Shown here piece by piece: positions 9,801-16,377 of a stretch of 32,295 bases of DNA (the stretch's first letter is position 1; the number at the start of each line of letters is the position of its first letter). Under the pieces are notes generated by a model. That model saw only the letters and a list, made by a program, of their open reading frames with translations, had not been told where the DNA came from and made no database searches. This stretch comes from Haliscomenobacter sp. (GTDB lineage: Bacteria > Bacteroidota > Bacteroidia > Chitinophagales > Saprospiraceae). Made by a program: the position numbers and the translations under genes. The DNA lies in assembly GCF_016718685.1 (NCBI RefSeq), contig NZ_JADKCX010000100.1, forward strand, positions 1 through 32,295. Direction: 5' to 3'.

Positions 9801-11803
9801 GTGAAGGGACGATTGCTGATCTCGATATTTACAACATCACCCACACAGGCGCTGGCAGGCGCAGTAACAGCGAAAGTCAAATAGGGTCGATCAAAGGTTA
9901 AATTGGCCGTGGAATTGAGCGTACGGGCACACAAGAGGGTATTCGCAAAACGCATGGCCACCAATTGGTAAGACGTGTTGCCCCTCAGTGGTCCTGTATT
10001 TAGGGTGGTGGTTCCGGTGTTATCGAGGGTCAAAAACAGGTCATCACCCCCATTGATTTTATAGGTCACGATGCTATTGGGGGTGCCCGTTACGGTCAGG
10101 TTATACGAACCACCCGCACAAACGTGGTTGCCTCCGCCGGTGATCACGGCATTGAGGTGGGTATAGGTCGTCACTGTAGTGGAAGTGGTATAGGCAGCAC
10201 AACCAGAGGCGCTTGATCCATTGGTAACATAAGTAACCGTGTATTCTCCCGCTGTAGATGCAGCTGGGTTGATGGCACCTGTGGTACTGTTGATGGTCAA
10301 ACCAGCCGGAGCCGCAGTGAACGTGCCCCCCGCTGCGCCACTAAGGGAAACAGGTACCGCGGTGACATCAAAACACAATGGATCGGTTCCGTAAGAGATG
10401 CTCGGGGCCGTATTGGAAGTAATGATGACTGTGGTGGTGGTACTGGTAGCCGCACAGCCATGTTGAGCGGGCACCGAGTACAGGATGGTATAGGTATTGG
10501 GCGTTGAACTTGCCGGAGTAATTAGTCCGCTGCTGGTATTGATCGTCAGTCCAGCAGGTGTAGCTGAAAATGTTCCACCGAGTGCACCAGTAATGGCTAC
10601 ATCCACCTCATTGGCACTCGTACAATAAGCAGTTTCGGTATATTGGATGCTGGTAGCGGGCAAACCTTGGGTAAAGCGGGCGGGTTCAGAATTGAGGTTG
10701 GTACTGCCGTCCGAAACCCGACAACGAAACAATGTCCCATTGAGCGTAGCCAAAGACCCACCTGATGCGACCAGGGTGGCTGTGGTAACGCCGCTGATCA
10801 ATCCATAATCGCCATTGCCCAATGACACCCAGTTGGCGCCATTGTCGGAACTGCGGAACCATTGATAGCTGCTGGCACCCGTAGCAGTGACCGAAAAAGA
10901 TGCGGTATTAGAGGTGCAATCATACTGGTTACTGGGTTGTCCAGTGATGGCAAATGGAACTTTGGTCAGCGAAAAATTGTCGATGCCAGCCATCGCATCT
11001 CCACCTGACTCGTCGGTGTCCTTCCAGCGGATGTACAAATATTCATTGTTGTTCCAGCTCAGGTTACTCAGGGTTTGGGTAATGGCGGCGCCCCCGATTC
11101 TGAACAAAGGGGTGATGGCTGCCTGCGTTGCCGGGGCTCCAGTGCCAGAAGCAGGCGTAGTAAATCCGGTTCCACTGGTCCAGGTGCCCGCTGCGTCGTT
11201 GTAGGTACCATCACCTGTTGATGAAGCACCTGCAATATTGCTGGAACTGACCCGGTAAGACAGGGGGTACATATTTGCCGTTGTGGCGGGGTTGCGGTTG
11301 ATCATGGCATCATAAGTGATGACAATTTCGTTGATGCGCGCCCCAGACGTATTTTTCAACACCACACCAAAACTTCCCACACTGCTGGCCGCTGCCACTG
11401 AGCCGAATGCCCGATTGGGGGTGCTTGCCGCGTCGTACATGCCATAAAAAGATCCTGTATTGGCCGAGCCACTGGAGCGGCCCCATCTTCCTGTGCCTGT
11501 TTGTTGGTACATGTACCAGCCGTTGGTTCCAGCATTGCCACCTGCTTGTTCAGATAGCTGAAGCATGGTCGTATTGCTCCTATTGGCTGCGGTAAGTGCC
11601 GTAGCGGTTATGCTTTGAAAATCCTGGGTATAGGTGGTGGTTCCATCAAAATTAACCTGCCCTTGACTGAATAGTGGAAAAGCAAGCAAAAACAACAACT
11701 GGATGGTTCTGACCACAAAACTTGAACAAGCCTTTGGAAACAATGGCGATTTTACCAACTGTACAGACAGCATTGGAAGGAGATTGGCGTACAATTTTTT
11801 CAT
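258..11803 (-). CDS. Giant T9SS-secreted multidomain surface protein (whole locus, frame-interrupted)
   Basis: I read the whole stretch as one gene of about 3,850 codons. A signal-peptide start lies at 11803 and a T9SS type A sorting domain ends at 258; the pieces between follow each other in consistent domain order without a new signal peptide. Domain order: signal peptide; unclassified beta-rich N-terminal region; Ig-like module; PKD-like modules; SprB-like repeat (about 8400-8620); MopE-type modules (about 5270-9620); HYR-like modules with DKxAP motifs (about 1450-5170); CnaB-like fold and dockerin-like pair (about 1130-1440); cohesin-like domain; sorting domain. Such proteins are exported by T9SS and anchored on the cell surface, often as adhesins; the ligand is unknown. 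The frame is open from 11803 to about 6905 but is broken many times between 850 and 5200. At sites I checked (about 1078, 1226, 1283, 4850, 4888) adding or removing one base restores family-like sequence. It may be intact in the organism, or a decaying gene. Confidence 0.8.
868..1440 (-). CDS. Dockerin-like region of the giant gene (two overlapping open pieces)
   Basis: Open pieces at 868-1128 and 1125-1313, with an uninitiated stretch to about 1440, join into a CnaB/carboxypeptidase-regulatory-like fold (GGYAFVNLTQGGDFTVTP) followed by a dockerin-like pair. Repaired helices read STFDLVLIQKHILG and SITTLDLIQ..KLILNID, each preceded by an Asp/Asn-rich calcium loop (AADANNSKS). Four frame breaks are visible: near 1283 a run AAAA would be AAAAA, near 1226 GGGG would be GGGGG, near 1137 one base is missing in DLIQ-x-SKLIL, and a pair near 1112 and 1078 garbles about 12 residues that repair to NNTSWRFVDATY. 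The module leads directly into the cohesin-like domain. Confidence 0.65.
1441..4350 (-). CDS. HYR-like repeat region of the giant gene, heavily frame-broken
   Basis: Open pieces at 1477-1725, 1611-1952, 2073-2444, 2312-2842, 2862-3050, 2981-3547, 3363-3737, 3679-4089 and 4096-4350 lie in all three minus frames and overlap end to end. Recurrent linker motifs mark HYR/PKD-type modules: KVYDEVAPVVT, IEDKVAPTC, FEVKDKIAPVMKCDDDL, IGDFTAPAV. Each is followed by a stretch rich in Cys and Asp (VTVDCDD-like, EREWAATDCKG). HYR domains are Ig-fold modules common in extracellular adhesion proteins. The pieces do not carry their own starts or signal peptides, so I treat them as fragments of one coding region. 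Individual exact boundaries are unreliable because of the indels. Confidence 0.7.
4205..5173 (-). CDS. Middle segment of the giant gene, HYR-like module and linker
   Basis: This open piece of 322 codons continues the MopE-repeat part after a frame break at about 5170. It contains PNLTINPANLPLG-like PKD/Ig sequence, a Cys-rich stretch (VANCGCQDVTVTLDANC) and an HYR linker (VTAEDKTAPALVC, then ADITLDC). Between about 4840 and 4900 it reads nonsense (HGHWHCGQQCRW). Removing one T near 4888 and adding one T near 4850 gives FTVTGTAANNAAGTGTFI, so two compensating indels lie inside an apparently intact frame. The last about 40 residues before 4205 are again out of frame with the next piece. Confidence 0.7.
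   Translation of the reverse strand: MKATATPKPGFWLPISVYSDVNGPTTFPDRYSFASIGNNQYVLFGRHKSGDGYKLTATSTLYPGTVLAIGNTCYYPDVALNNVPVLVSPNAAPFHGHWHCGQQCRWNRYLHLNGNTQAGAGASPTNLTINPANLPLGINTLEYSFDAGTAGSKNLNDPGCVKATTKTFRVANCGCQDVTVTLDANCQFLLTANLISDGNCAGGTVRVMDNNPGNGDLIDCAGVWTYGLFDSFGNIICWGKVTAEDKTAPALVCAPADITLDCYDVDYVLNNRLTIGNDRCNELVNLPRPAATATEAEPSTMRKVLLERATIANWVWLPRLGF
5170..6921 (-). CDS. MopE-type metal-binding repeat segment of the giant gene
   Basis: The 583-codon piece consists of modules of about 67 residues: a DxDxDG calcium-type loop (DVDNDGYSSG, DLDGDGYGE), a Cys-containing strand (QACSQPSGYV, DACAPSGLY), GDCNDN, then NPGATEICDGIDNNCNGSTDEG, the putative metal-binding motif family named after MopE (PF11617). 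Six modules are clear and a seventh (about 5860-5945) is scrambled to DGKTTLPPPPTQRG. It joins the upstream piece through a one-base difference near 6903: removing the extra G in AATGAAC restores NDNNPAVKPGATEI. Its end runs into the 4205-5173 piece near 5170. Bound metal is inferred; calcium and possibly copper are plausible. Confidence 0.8.
   Translation of the reverse strand: MVIATTMNPAVKPGATEICDGIDNNCNGSTDEGGLTTYYADTDNDGFGNPAISQQACSQPSGYVPNNTDCDDNDALEKPGQIWYADVDNDGYSSGTTLTQCLRPLGYKVASELTATSGDCNDNNFAIKPGATEICDGIDNNCNGSTDEGVSTRYYYDLDGDGYGEAVAFIDACAPSGLYTATVAGDCIANDADINPGATEICDGKDNDCNGQIDEGVSTRYYYDFDGDGYGEAVAFIDACAPSGLYTATVAGDCIADDADINPGATEICDGKDNDCNGQIDEGVSTRYFYDNDGDGYGQSIAFVDACAPSGSYTALLGGDCNDSDVNISRRPCDGKTTLPPPPTQRGPTIPMDDTCFGKPGQIWYADVDNDGYSSGTTLTQCLRPVGYKVASELTATSGDCNDNVTAINPGATEICDGIDNNCNSSTDEGGLTTYYADVDQDGFGDPAVSQQACSQPSGYVTNNTDCDDNDVLEKPGQIWYADIDNDGYSSGTTNTQCLRPIGYKLANELTATSGDCNDNLGVINPAASEVCDGVDNNCNSVTDEGCIPSTASISNALYLANDCQTLKVAASVPVHFDEEVRS
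5270..9620 (-). repeat. MopE-type module array
   Basis: Eleven recognisable copies, plus one scrambled copy, of the motif (A/E)xE(I/V/L)CDGxDNxCN(G/S/D)xTDEG lie on the minus strand near 5300, 5660, 6095, 6300, 6500, 6860, 7200, 7410, 7605, 7810 and 9420; the scrambled one is near 5905. Two module types alternate: a YYYD(F/L)DGDGYGEAVAFIDACAP type, and a longer YYADxDxDGFGDP..QPSGYV..KPGQIWYADVDNDGYS type. Shared Asp loops and Cys pairs suggest disulphide-braced calcium-binding units. This is a coding repeat, not a CRISPR. Confidence 0.85.
6061..6462 (-). repeat. Two near-identical 201-bp tandem coding repeats
   Basis: Units 6061-6261 and 6262-6462 have an exact 201-bp period (67 codons). 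I see only about three base differences, for example cgtcggc versus cgttggc and atcaaaatcgtag versus atctaaatcgtaa. A diverged third unit starts at 6463, and a closely related copy lies near 7563-7765. The low divergence points to recent duplication or gene conversion. Confidence 0.85.
6827..11803 (-). CDS. N-terminal open part of the giant T9SS surface protein
   Basis: A 1,658-codon open frame begins at 11803. Residues 1-49 form a long signal peptide: a basic N-region, a hydrophobic core at about 33-46 and a likely cut near SQGQ. Then come an N-terminal beta-rich region to about 285, an Ig-like module (about 285-375), Ser/Thr-rich modules with the pattern GGTFSATPAGLTINTSSG (about 390-560), a MopE-type module (about 780-805), PKD-like modules (TVTPGGSS-, YSWSTN-type), a SprB-like repeat (CGNLSGGAIDLTVTSG, SDG, LSAGMYTVTVTDASGC; about 1061-1134), and five more MopE-type modules to the end. 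The last about 25 residues are out-of-frame sequence after the break near 6903. No frame breaks are apparent over the first 4.9 kb, in contrast to the 3' half. Confidence 0.85.
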   Translation of the reverse strand: MKKLYANLLPMLSVQLVKSPLFPKACSSFVVRTIQLLFLLAFPLFSQGQVNFDGTTTYTQDFQSITATALTAANRSNTTMLQLSEQAGGNAGTNGWYMYQQTGTGRWGRSSGSANTGSFYGMYDAASTPNRAFGSVAAASSVGSFGVVLKNTSGARINEIVITYDAMINRNPATTANMYPLSYRVSSSNIAGASSTGDGTYNDAAGTWTSGTGFTTPASGTGAPATQAAITPLFRIGGAAITQTLSNLSWNNNEYLYIRWKDTDESGGDAMAGIDNFSLTKVPFAITGQPSNQYDCTSNTASFSVTATGASSYQWFRSSDNGANWVSLGNGDYGLISGVTTATLVASGGSLATLNGTLFRCRVSDGSTNLNSEPARFTQGLPATSIQYTETAYCTSANEVDVAITGALGGTFSATPAGLTINTSSGLITPASSTPNTYTILYSVPAQHGCAATSTTTTVIITSNTAPSISYGTDPLCFDVTAVPVSLSGAAGGTFTAAPAGLTINSTTGAINPAASTAGEYTVTYVTNGSSASGCAAYTTSTTVTTYTHLNAVITGGGNHVCAGGSYNLTVTGTPNSIVTYKINGGDDLFLTLDNTGTTTLNTGPLRGNTSYQLVAMRFANTLLCARTLNSTANLTFDRPYLTFAVTAPASACVGDVVNIEISNRPFTIILYQINGGMVQSALINNNAGLISIPVTVNDTISFTRFSSVYQGAPNCSTTYADSAAIVIVAEPGQVWYKDTDNDGYAETGAATLTQCIRPAGYKVVTELLASSGDCNDNNAAIKPGATEINDGIDNNCDGIGDACTDLNAPGPVIIVNSTCSACALSGGSISAPASSCPVGSTLQYKVGNGLWTSTLPTYNQTTTQIIKTRCSCDGNPSIVSDSSAIATTPGVCTPPDATITFTESAGPGGLNDAVTCSGNPVILSASGGGTYLWSTLATASSITVSPGGSSVTYTVTVTAPNGCMASDAQILTILPNPTGAITVTENSGTPNDGTVCSGTQVTLAAPGGFSYSWSTNLATTSSVTITPSSSTYRVTVTDNNNCRTVFIKPIVVLNNPNVSEILTHPICGNLSGGAIDLTVTSGTTPYTFAWSDGPATTEDRTDLSAGMYTVTVTDASGCTVSASYTLNTPSCCPDLSGPAPANVTIVNSTCTIGGTPSGGSITAPGGTPCPPGSTLQYQVNGGSWSSILPVYDQDGPAQSIKTRCSCDAVPATVSAESEAVSTAPVALSTFYADMDADGFGDPLSSVNSYCQPFGYVVDNTDCDDLDVLEKPGQIWYADVDNDGYSDGTTLTQCLRPVGYKVAAELTATSGDCNDNNAAIKPGATEICDGIDNNCNGSTDEGVTTRYYYDFDSDGYGEAVAFIDACAPSGLYTATVAGDCTADDADINPGATEICDGIDNNCNGVTDEGLVTRYFYDNDGDGYGQNLEFREACAPSGLYTAVLGGDCNDNDVNINPGAMEVCNEIDDNCDGITDDGFPIIRYYYDADGDGFGESAAFRDICGPIGFYTATVDGDCNGADNTIYPSAPELCDGKDNDCNDATDEGVTTTYYSDADQDGFGDPTFSKEFCSQPSGYVTNNADCNDSDPLEKPGQVWYADVDNDGYSDGTTLTQCLRPAGYKVASELTATSGDCNDNEPCCQARCYRNLRWHRQQLQRLNG

Positions 11804-11839
11804 GAGATGCTTATGAAGTATTAGCGCTAAAATAAGACC

Positions 11840-11851
11840 GAGGTCAAATTA
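11840..11851 (-). promoter_or_regulatory. Candidate promoter core for the giant gene
   Basis: The minus-strand sequence TAATTTGACCTC lies 37-48 bp upstream of the start at 11803. It resembles the Bacteroidota -7 box TAnnTTTG with one base fewer. The same TTTGACCTC string occurs in the divergent kinase promoter at 11974-11982. No clear -33 TTG was found at the usual spacing. Confidence 0.35.
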
Positions 11852-11939
11852 GGGTAGTGTACGCTGCTTACCAGCCAGTTTTTAACGAACGGGGTCTATT
11901 TCTTTGCCAACTGTCTTTTTTTCCCCACTAAAAAAAATG

Positions 11940-11978
11940 ACTTACTCAAATAGTGTTCGCCAAAAGTGAGTAAGTTTG
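11940..11978 (+). promoter_or_regulatory. Candidate promoter and overlapping inverted repeat upstream of the sensor kinase
   Basis: TAAGTTTG at 11971-11978 matches the Bacteroidota -7 consensus TAnnTTTG exactly and starts 29 bp before the ATG at 12000. A perfect 9-bp inverted repeat, ACTTACTCA (11940-11948) and TGAGTAAGT (11967-11975), overlaps the box with an 18-nt spacer, as an operator would. A -33 element is not obvious. Confidence 0.5.
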
Positions 11979-11999
11979 ACCTCTTGACTCCTAACTACC

Positions 12000-14174
12000 A
12001 TGAAGCTTTTTCTTTTTGTATCTTGTTTTTTGATGTACACTGTGGTACTGGCCAATAATTTTGACAGTTTGCGGCAGACCTTGCAGGGGCAATACGGGGC
12101 TCAACGTTTGCCTACTTTGCTCAAATTGTGCGATTCCCAATACCGGGGCATCATTCCCAACGCCGAAGCCAATGGATTTGGCAAAGAAATCCTCCACTTT
12201 GCCAGTATAACTAAAGACACCTCCGCCTTGGTGGAAGGCTGCTTGTGTATTGCCAATAGCCAGGATCGCACGGCTGAAGGATCAGATGCATTCAAGTGGT
12301 TGCGCAAAGCGCAGTCTTTGGCCCGTCGACATCCAGCACTCTTGGCCAAAGTATATTTCTGGAAAGCCAGCTACTACTACGAATTGGGAAAAATTGATTC
12401 CGCCCTGCTGATGATTCAAGTAGGTGATCAGATGGCTCAACGGCATCAGCTCTTGTCTGAGCGCGTCAAACTACTGGGTACGGCTGCGAAGATTTACAGC
12501 AGCAACGGGCAGGCTCAGGCAGCGGATTCATTGGGCAGATTGGCTTTTCATTTTTGCCAAAACCGAGTAGATTCAGCCATTGCCTACACCCGTTGGGGCA
12601 GTGTGCAGGAGGATTTTGGCAAACTGGACTTAGCCTTGTCCGCTTTTTACGCAGCGTATCGATTGGAAAAAAAAGCAGGCAACAACATCATGGCTGCGCA
12701 CAATTTGCAGCAATGCGCCGGGATTTTGCGTGATCAGGGGCGCTTCGAGCAAGCCATCAAGTATTTACAAGAAGCGGTACAGCTGTCCAAAGCCATCGGC
12801 AACATTACGGGCCTTGCAGCAGCTTATCATACTCTGGGTGGGTTGTACAAACGAACCAATGCACACGAACAAGCGCTACAATCGTATCAACTTTCGCTGT
12901 CTTTAAAAAAAGACATTGGCCGGCCGAAAAAAATCCTCAATACCATCCTGGATATGACGGTGTTGTACGGCTATACAGCTCGGTACGATTCTTGCTTGCG
13001 TTTGGGCCAACAATACTTGGCACTGAGCCAACAAATTGAGTACAAACTGGCCGAGGCTACCTTGGCGCTATGGGGCTCGATTGCTGCGGCAAAAACGGGG
13101 AACCCTGCCCTGGCACAGCACTACTGGACTATAGGGGAAAGGGCTCTGTCAAGAGTTAAAGCCAAAGAAGAAATGCCGGAACTGTTCCTGTTTGCGGCAA
13201 AAGCGGCTGAAGCGCTGCGGGATTTTCGGCAAAGCCTATCAATATCAAACCCTTTTTCAAAGTGCCCAGGATTCCATGTACAACACCGAAAAAAGTCGAA
13301 TCATTGCGGAATTGGAAGCCCAGTTTGAAAATGAAAAGAAGGAACAAGAAATTCTGGATTTGGCTCAAAACAACGAACTGCAACAAGTACGCATTGCCAC
13401 GGCACGCACCCGGCAATTGGCCTTATTTGGGGCTGGATCCTGGTGCTGCTGTTCGCGGGTGTACTCTGGCGTAACGGCCGCATCCGCCAACTCAACAACG
13501 CGGTTTTGGAACAAACCAATCAAGCCTTGCACCTCAAAAACAATGAGGTGCAAACCTTGCTGCGAGAGGTGCACCATCGGGTCAAGAACAACCTGCAAAT
13601 CATTTCCAGCTTGTTGCGCCTACAAGCACGGGTAGTGAATGACACCGGCGCTTTGGATGCCCTGCGCATGAGCCAGTCACGGGTGCAATCCATCGCATTG
13701 TTGCACCAGCGGCTTTATCAAGGGGAGGAGCTAAAAAGTATCTCCATCAAAACCTACCTGTTCGAACTCGCACAAAGCTTACAGGATACCTACCAGTTGG
13801 AAGAGCGGCAAATCAGTATCGTTACGGATGTAGATGAAATCAGCATGGATCTTGACTTGGCTATACCCACTGGTTTGATCGTCAATGAATTGGTGATCAA
13901 TGCGATTAAACATGCTTTTCCCAATAATCAAATGGGCGAAATCAACATAGGTGTAAAAAAACAGGAGACCGGGTTTACCATTAAAGTGAGAGATAATGGG
14001 GTCGGTATAAAACTTTTGGAAGGAAAACCGGTTGACAAAACGAACGCCTTCGGTTTGGAACTGGTGGAATCCCTGGCTGAAAAAATCAAGGCAAGCTTGG
14101 TTTTTTCCAACGGACAGGGTACTTCGGTCGAGGCATTCGTCCATTTCAACAAGCATGAACCGTTATTCCCATGA
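12000..14174 (+). CDS. TPR-containing sensor histidine kinase, HisKA_2 type (two frameshifts)
   Basis: About 724 residues once two one-base indels are allowed for. A signal peptide (MKLFLFVSCFLMYTVVLA) is followed by TPR-type helical repeats (about 90-420), a charged coiled coil (EAQFENEKKEQEILDLAQNN), one membrane segment (repaired as FGAWILVLLFAGVLW, about 475-490), a HisKA_2 dimerisation domain with EVHHRVKNNLQ (phospho-acceptor probably His526) and a HATPase domain with the N box NELVINAIKHAF and G1 box VRDNGVGI. The frame moves near 13216, where GATTTTCGGC would be GATTTCGGC, and near 13432, where one T is missing before the membrane segment. Its TGA overlaps the ATG of the LytTR regulator by 4 bp, so the two form an operon. 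The periplasmic TPR region is likely the sensor; the signal is unknown. Confidence 0.85.
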
Positions 14175-14917
14175 TTGATATTTTGATTGTAGAAGATGAA
14201 CCGATCATTGCCAAAGACTTGATGTACACCTTGAAAGACCTGGGGTATGGCATTACCGCCGTGTGCCGGAACCACCAGGAAGCCCTGGAAGCCGTGAACA
14301 AAAAAAAATCGGACCTCATCATTTGTGACATCCACCTGGAAGGCGACGACTGGGATGGCATTCGGATTGCCCAGGAAATTCGCCGCAACCACGATCAGCC
14401 CATCGTTTTTTTGACGGCCTTGGCCGACGCCAGCACCATTGCCCGAGCGGCCAGTGTTGAACCCGATGCCTATTTGGTCAAACCTTTCGAAGAACGTACC
14501 CTTTATGCTGCCATCGAACTGGCCATCAATAAATTCAGCGCCCGAAAAGCACCTGTTCAGGATGCTGCTGCGAAGTCTTCACTTGCGGAAACTATCCCAT
14601 TTATCGCGGGCAATTTTTTCATCAAAGACAAAAAACGCTTGATCAAAGTCAGTGCTGCAGACATTTACTGGATCAAAGCCGACGGGGCCTATTCGCAGTT
14701 GAATACGGGTACCCAGCAGTTTTTCCTCAGCACCAATCTGGGTTCCCTTGAAGAAAAACTGCGGGGGAATTCCTTTGTACGGGTTCACCGTTCTTATCTC
14801 GTCAATTTTCAACACATCGATGCCATTGAAGAGGATGTGTTGTCGGTAGGTACAGAGCGCATCCCTTTGGGTAAAATTTACCGGGAGGAGTTTTACCGCC
14901 GCTTGCAACAACTCTAA
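14171..14917 (+). CDS. LytTR-family response regulator
   Basis: 248 residues. Receiver domain at 1-120 with acidic pocket E8/D9, phospho-acceptor Asp53 (IICDIHLEG) and Lys104 (YLVKPF). A linker leads to a LytTR DNA-binding domain at about 145-248 (VSAADIYWIKADGAYSQL, RVHRSYLVNFQHIDAI). The start codon overlaps the kinase stop (ATGA), so translational coupling is likely and the kinase is the obvious partner. The typical role is transcription control through direct-repeat DNA sites; targets are unknown, though the divergent giant surface-protein gene is a candidate by position. It converges with the next gene, whose stop is only 6 bp away. Confidence 0.92.
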   Translation: MIDILIVEDEPIIAKDLMYTLKDLGYGITAVCRNHQEALEAVNKKKSDLIICDIHLEGDDWDGIRIAQEIRRNHDQPIVFLTALADASTIARAASVEPDAYLVKPFEERTLYAAIELAINKFSARKAPVQDAAAKSSLAETIPFIAGNFFIKDKKRLIKVSAADIYWIKADGAYSQLNTGTQQFFLSTNLGSLEEKLRGNSFVRVHRSYLVNFQHIDAIEEDVLSVGTERIPLGKIYREEFYRRLQQL

Positions 14918-14923
14918 ATAATT

Positions 14924-15316
14924 CTACTTAAAATCATCGAGGCTCTTCGGCATGCCTTCCTTTTGCATTTGTTTGCGCATCTCCGCCTTGAGTTTTTCGT
15001 AATTTTTGAACTGGGCTGCGCTGAGCAATTTTTGCAATTCTACTTCCTTGCGTTTGTTGATCTGGCTGCCTTTGGTGTACATCGACCATTGGGATGCCCC
15101 CTGGTCAAACACCTCTTTCTGCATGATCTCGGCGTATTTGAGGTTCAGGCTGTACACCGCATCGAACTGATCGGCGCGGAGAGGCAAGGCCACTTTCATT
15201 TTTTCGGTTTGCAACTTTGCTCGTTCCCGTGGGGTACCGTACGGTTGACCCTGGGGCGCTTGGGCCTGGATCGTTATGGAACAAAAGCTGAATAACAGGA
15301 TGATCAGGAATTTCAT
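14924..15316 (-). CDS. Small secreted Spy/CpxP-like protein
   Basis: 130 residues from the ATG at 15316. I chose this start, rather than one 39 bp upstream, because it begins a clean signal peptide (MKFLIILLFSFCSITIQAQ). The mature part is short, charged and helical: AKLQTEKMKVALPLRADQFD, then KRKEVELQKLLSAAQFKNYEKLKAEM. The L-x-x-Q/AQF pattern is reminiscent of the LTxxQ motifs of Spy/CpxP periplasmic proteins, which bind unfolded proteins or metals under envelope stress. This family call is tentative. A perfect 31-bp inverted repeat starts 25 bp upstream of the ATG and would lie in the leader or promoter. Confidence 0.75.
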   Translation of the reverse strand: MKFLIILLFSFCSITIQAQAPQGQPYGTPRERAKLQTEKMKVALPLRADQFDAVYSLNLKYAEIMQKEVFDQGASQWSMYTKGSQINKRKEVELQKLLSAAQFKNYEKLKAEMRKQMQKEGMPKSLDDFK

Positions 15317-15340
15317 ATGAATAGATTTGAATGGGTAGAA

Positions 15341-15420
15341 TAGCCCGCAGATCACGCAGATTTACGCAGATTTTTTTCAAAAAGACATTATCTGCGTAAA
15401 TCTGCGTGATCTGCGGGCTA
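15341..15420. repeat. Perfect 31-bp inverted repeat with CGCAGAT sub-repeats
   Basis: Arms 15341-15371 and 15390-15420 are exact reverse complements with an 18-nt A/T-rich loop. Each arm holds three CGCAGAT heptamers spaced 9-10 bp apart. It lies between the hydroxylase gene (stop at 15478) and the small secreted gene (start at 15316), both minus strand. No T-run follows, so it is not a classic terminator. It may be a dispersed palindromic repeat of the genome. Confidence 0.9.
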
Positions 15421-15477
15421 AATAAATTGATTTCATCCGCCGCAGGCGGGTGTCAAGAATCTATAAACAGCAGTAGC

Positions 15478-16263
15478 CTACTCTGCGACCCGGTTTTTGA
15501 TTTGATCAAAAGTGCGTTCGTACTCCGGGTGATTTGTCCCCATCAGTCGATCCCAAATGTTGAAATACAGGCCGTAATTGTAATTCACCTTGGCGTGGTG
15601 CATGTTGTGGTGCGTTGGGGTGTTGAACCACTTCCAAAACGGGTGATTCACAAAACCCTTGGGCGCAATCTCATAGCCCAAATGCCCCAATACATTGAAC
15701 AGCAGCGACCAGGTGGCAAACAAAAACAACACCAGGGGGTGAAAAGGCATCACCAATACAATCATCGGAATCACGCCGATTTCCAAGATAGCCTCCAGCG
15801 GATGAAACGACAAGGAAGCCAACGGCGTTGGATTCCAGGACAGGTGGTGTACCCGGTGCAACACGGGAAACAAACGGGGGTGGTGCATCATGCGGTGCAT
15901 CCAGTAAAAATAGGTGTCGTGCAAAAACACCAGAAACCAAAAGGAAAAGAACAGATAGCCCCAGCCGTATTCGCTCACATTGAGGTAGATGTGGGTGTAG
16001 CCGTTGCTACGCAACCAATAAATGCCCAACCCAATGGTAGCCCATACAAAAGCCGTGGCAATGGAATGCGACAATTCGTTGAGGATGTGCTTGGCTTTGG
16101 GCTCAATTTGCTGGATCTTTTTGATGAAAAAACGTTGCTTGAACAGCACGTAGAAGATCAAAAAGGCGCTGCCCGCAAAAATCAGGTACCGCAGAAAAAT
16201 GGCCAAAGAGCCCAGCAACCAGCCGGGCCAAAGACCGAATTGTTCAATGAGGTATTGCATCAT
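15478..16263 (-). CDS. Fatty acid hydroxylase / sterol desaturase family membrane enzyme
   Basis: 261 residues with several membrane segments (about 15-42, 68-85, 100-115, 155-195). The di-iron histidine clusters of the family (PF04116) are complete: HDTYFYWMHRMMHH at 115-128, HRVHH at 136-140 and HHNMHH at 218-223. Such enzymes use O2 to hydroxylate or desaturate lipid chains or sterol-like and carotenoid substrates. The bacterial substrate cannot be read from sequence; sphingolipid or ornithine-lipid hydroxylation is a possibility in Bacteroidota. It starts with two Met codons (16263 and 16260). The gene has its own candidate promoter upstream and no close operon partner, the next minus-strand gene being separated by the 31-bp inverted repeat. 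Confidence 0.92.
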   Translation of the reverse strand: MMQYLIEQFGLWPGWLLGSLAIFLRYLIFAGSAFLIFYVLFKQRFFIKKIQQIEPKAKHILNELSHSIATAFVWATIGLGIYWLRSNGYTHIYLNVSEYGWGYLFFSFWFLVFLHDTYFYWMHRMMHHPRLFPVLHRVHHLSWNPTPLASLSFHPLEAILEIGVIPMIVLVMPFHPLVLFLFATWSLLFNVLGHLGYEIAPKGFVNHPFWKWFNTPTHHNMHHAKVNYNYGLYFNIWDRLMGTNHPEYERTFDQIKNRVAE

Positions 16264-16307
16264 GGTATTTCTTGAAATGAAGGAAAGGTTTTGCGTTTGC
16301 TTGATGG

Positions 16308-16343
16308 GTCAAAGTAACGGGGCTTTGGAGCGCGCTGCAAAAA
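16308..16343 (-). promoter_or_regulatory. Candidate promoter of the fatty acid hydroxylase gene
   Basis: On the minus strand TTTTTG (16343-16338) is followed after 21 bp by TACTTTGAC (16316-16308), close to the Bacteroidota TTG / TAnnTTTG promoter. The box ends 45 bp upstream of the start at 16263. Confidence 0.45.
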
Positions 16344-16377
16344 CATTCAACGAGTGGTAGGAAAATTTAAACGAATA

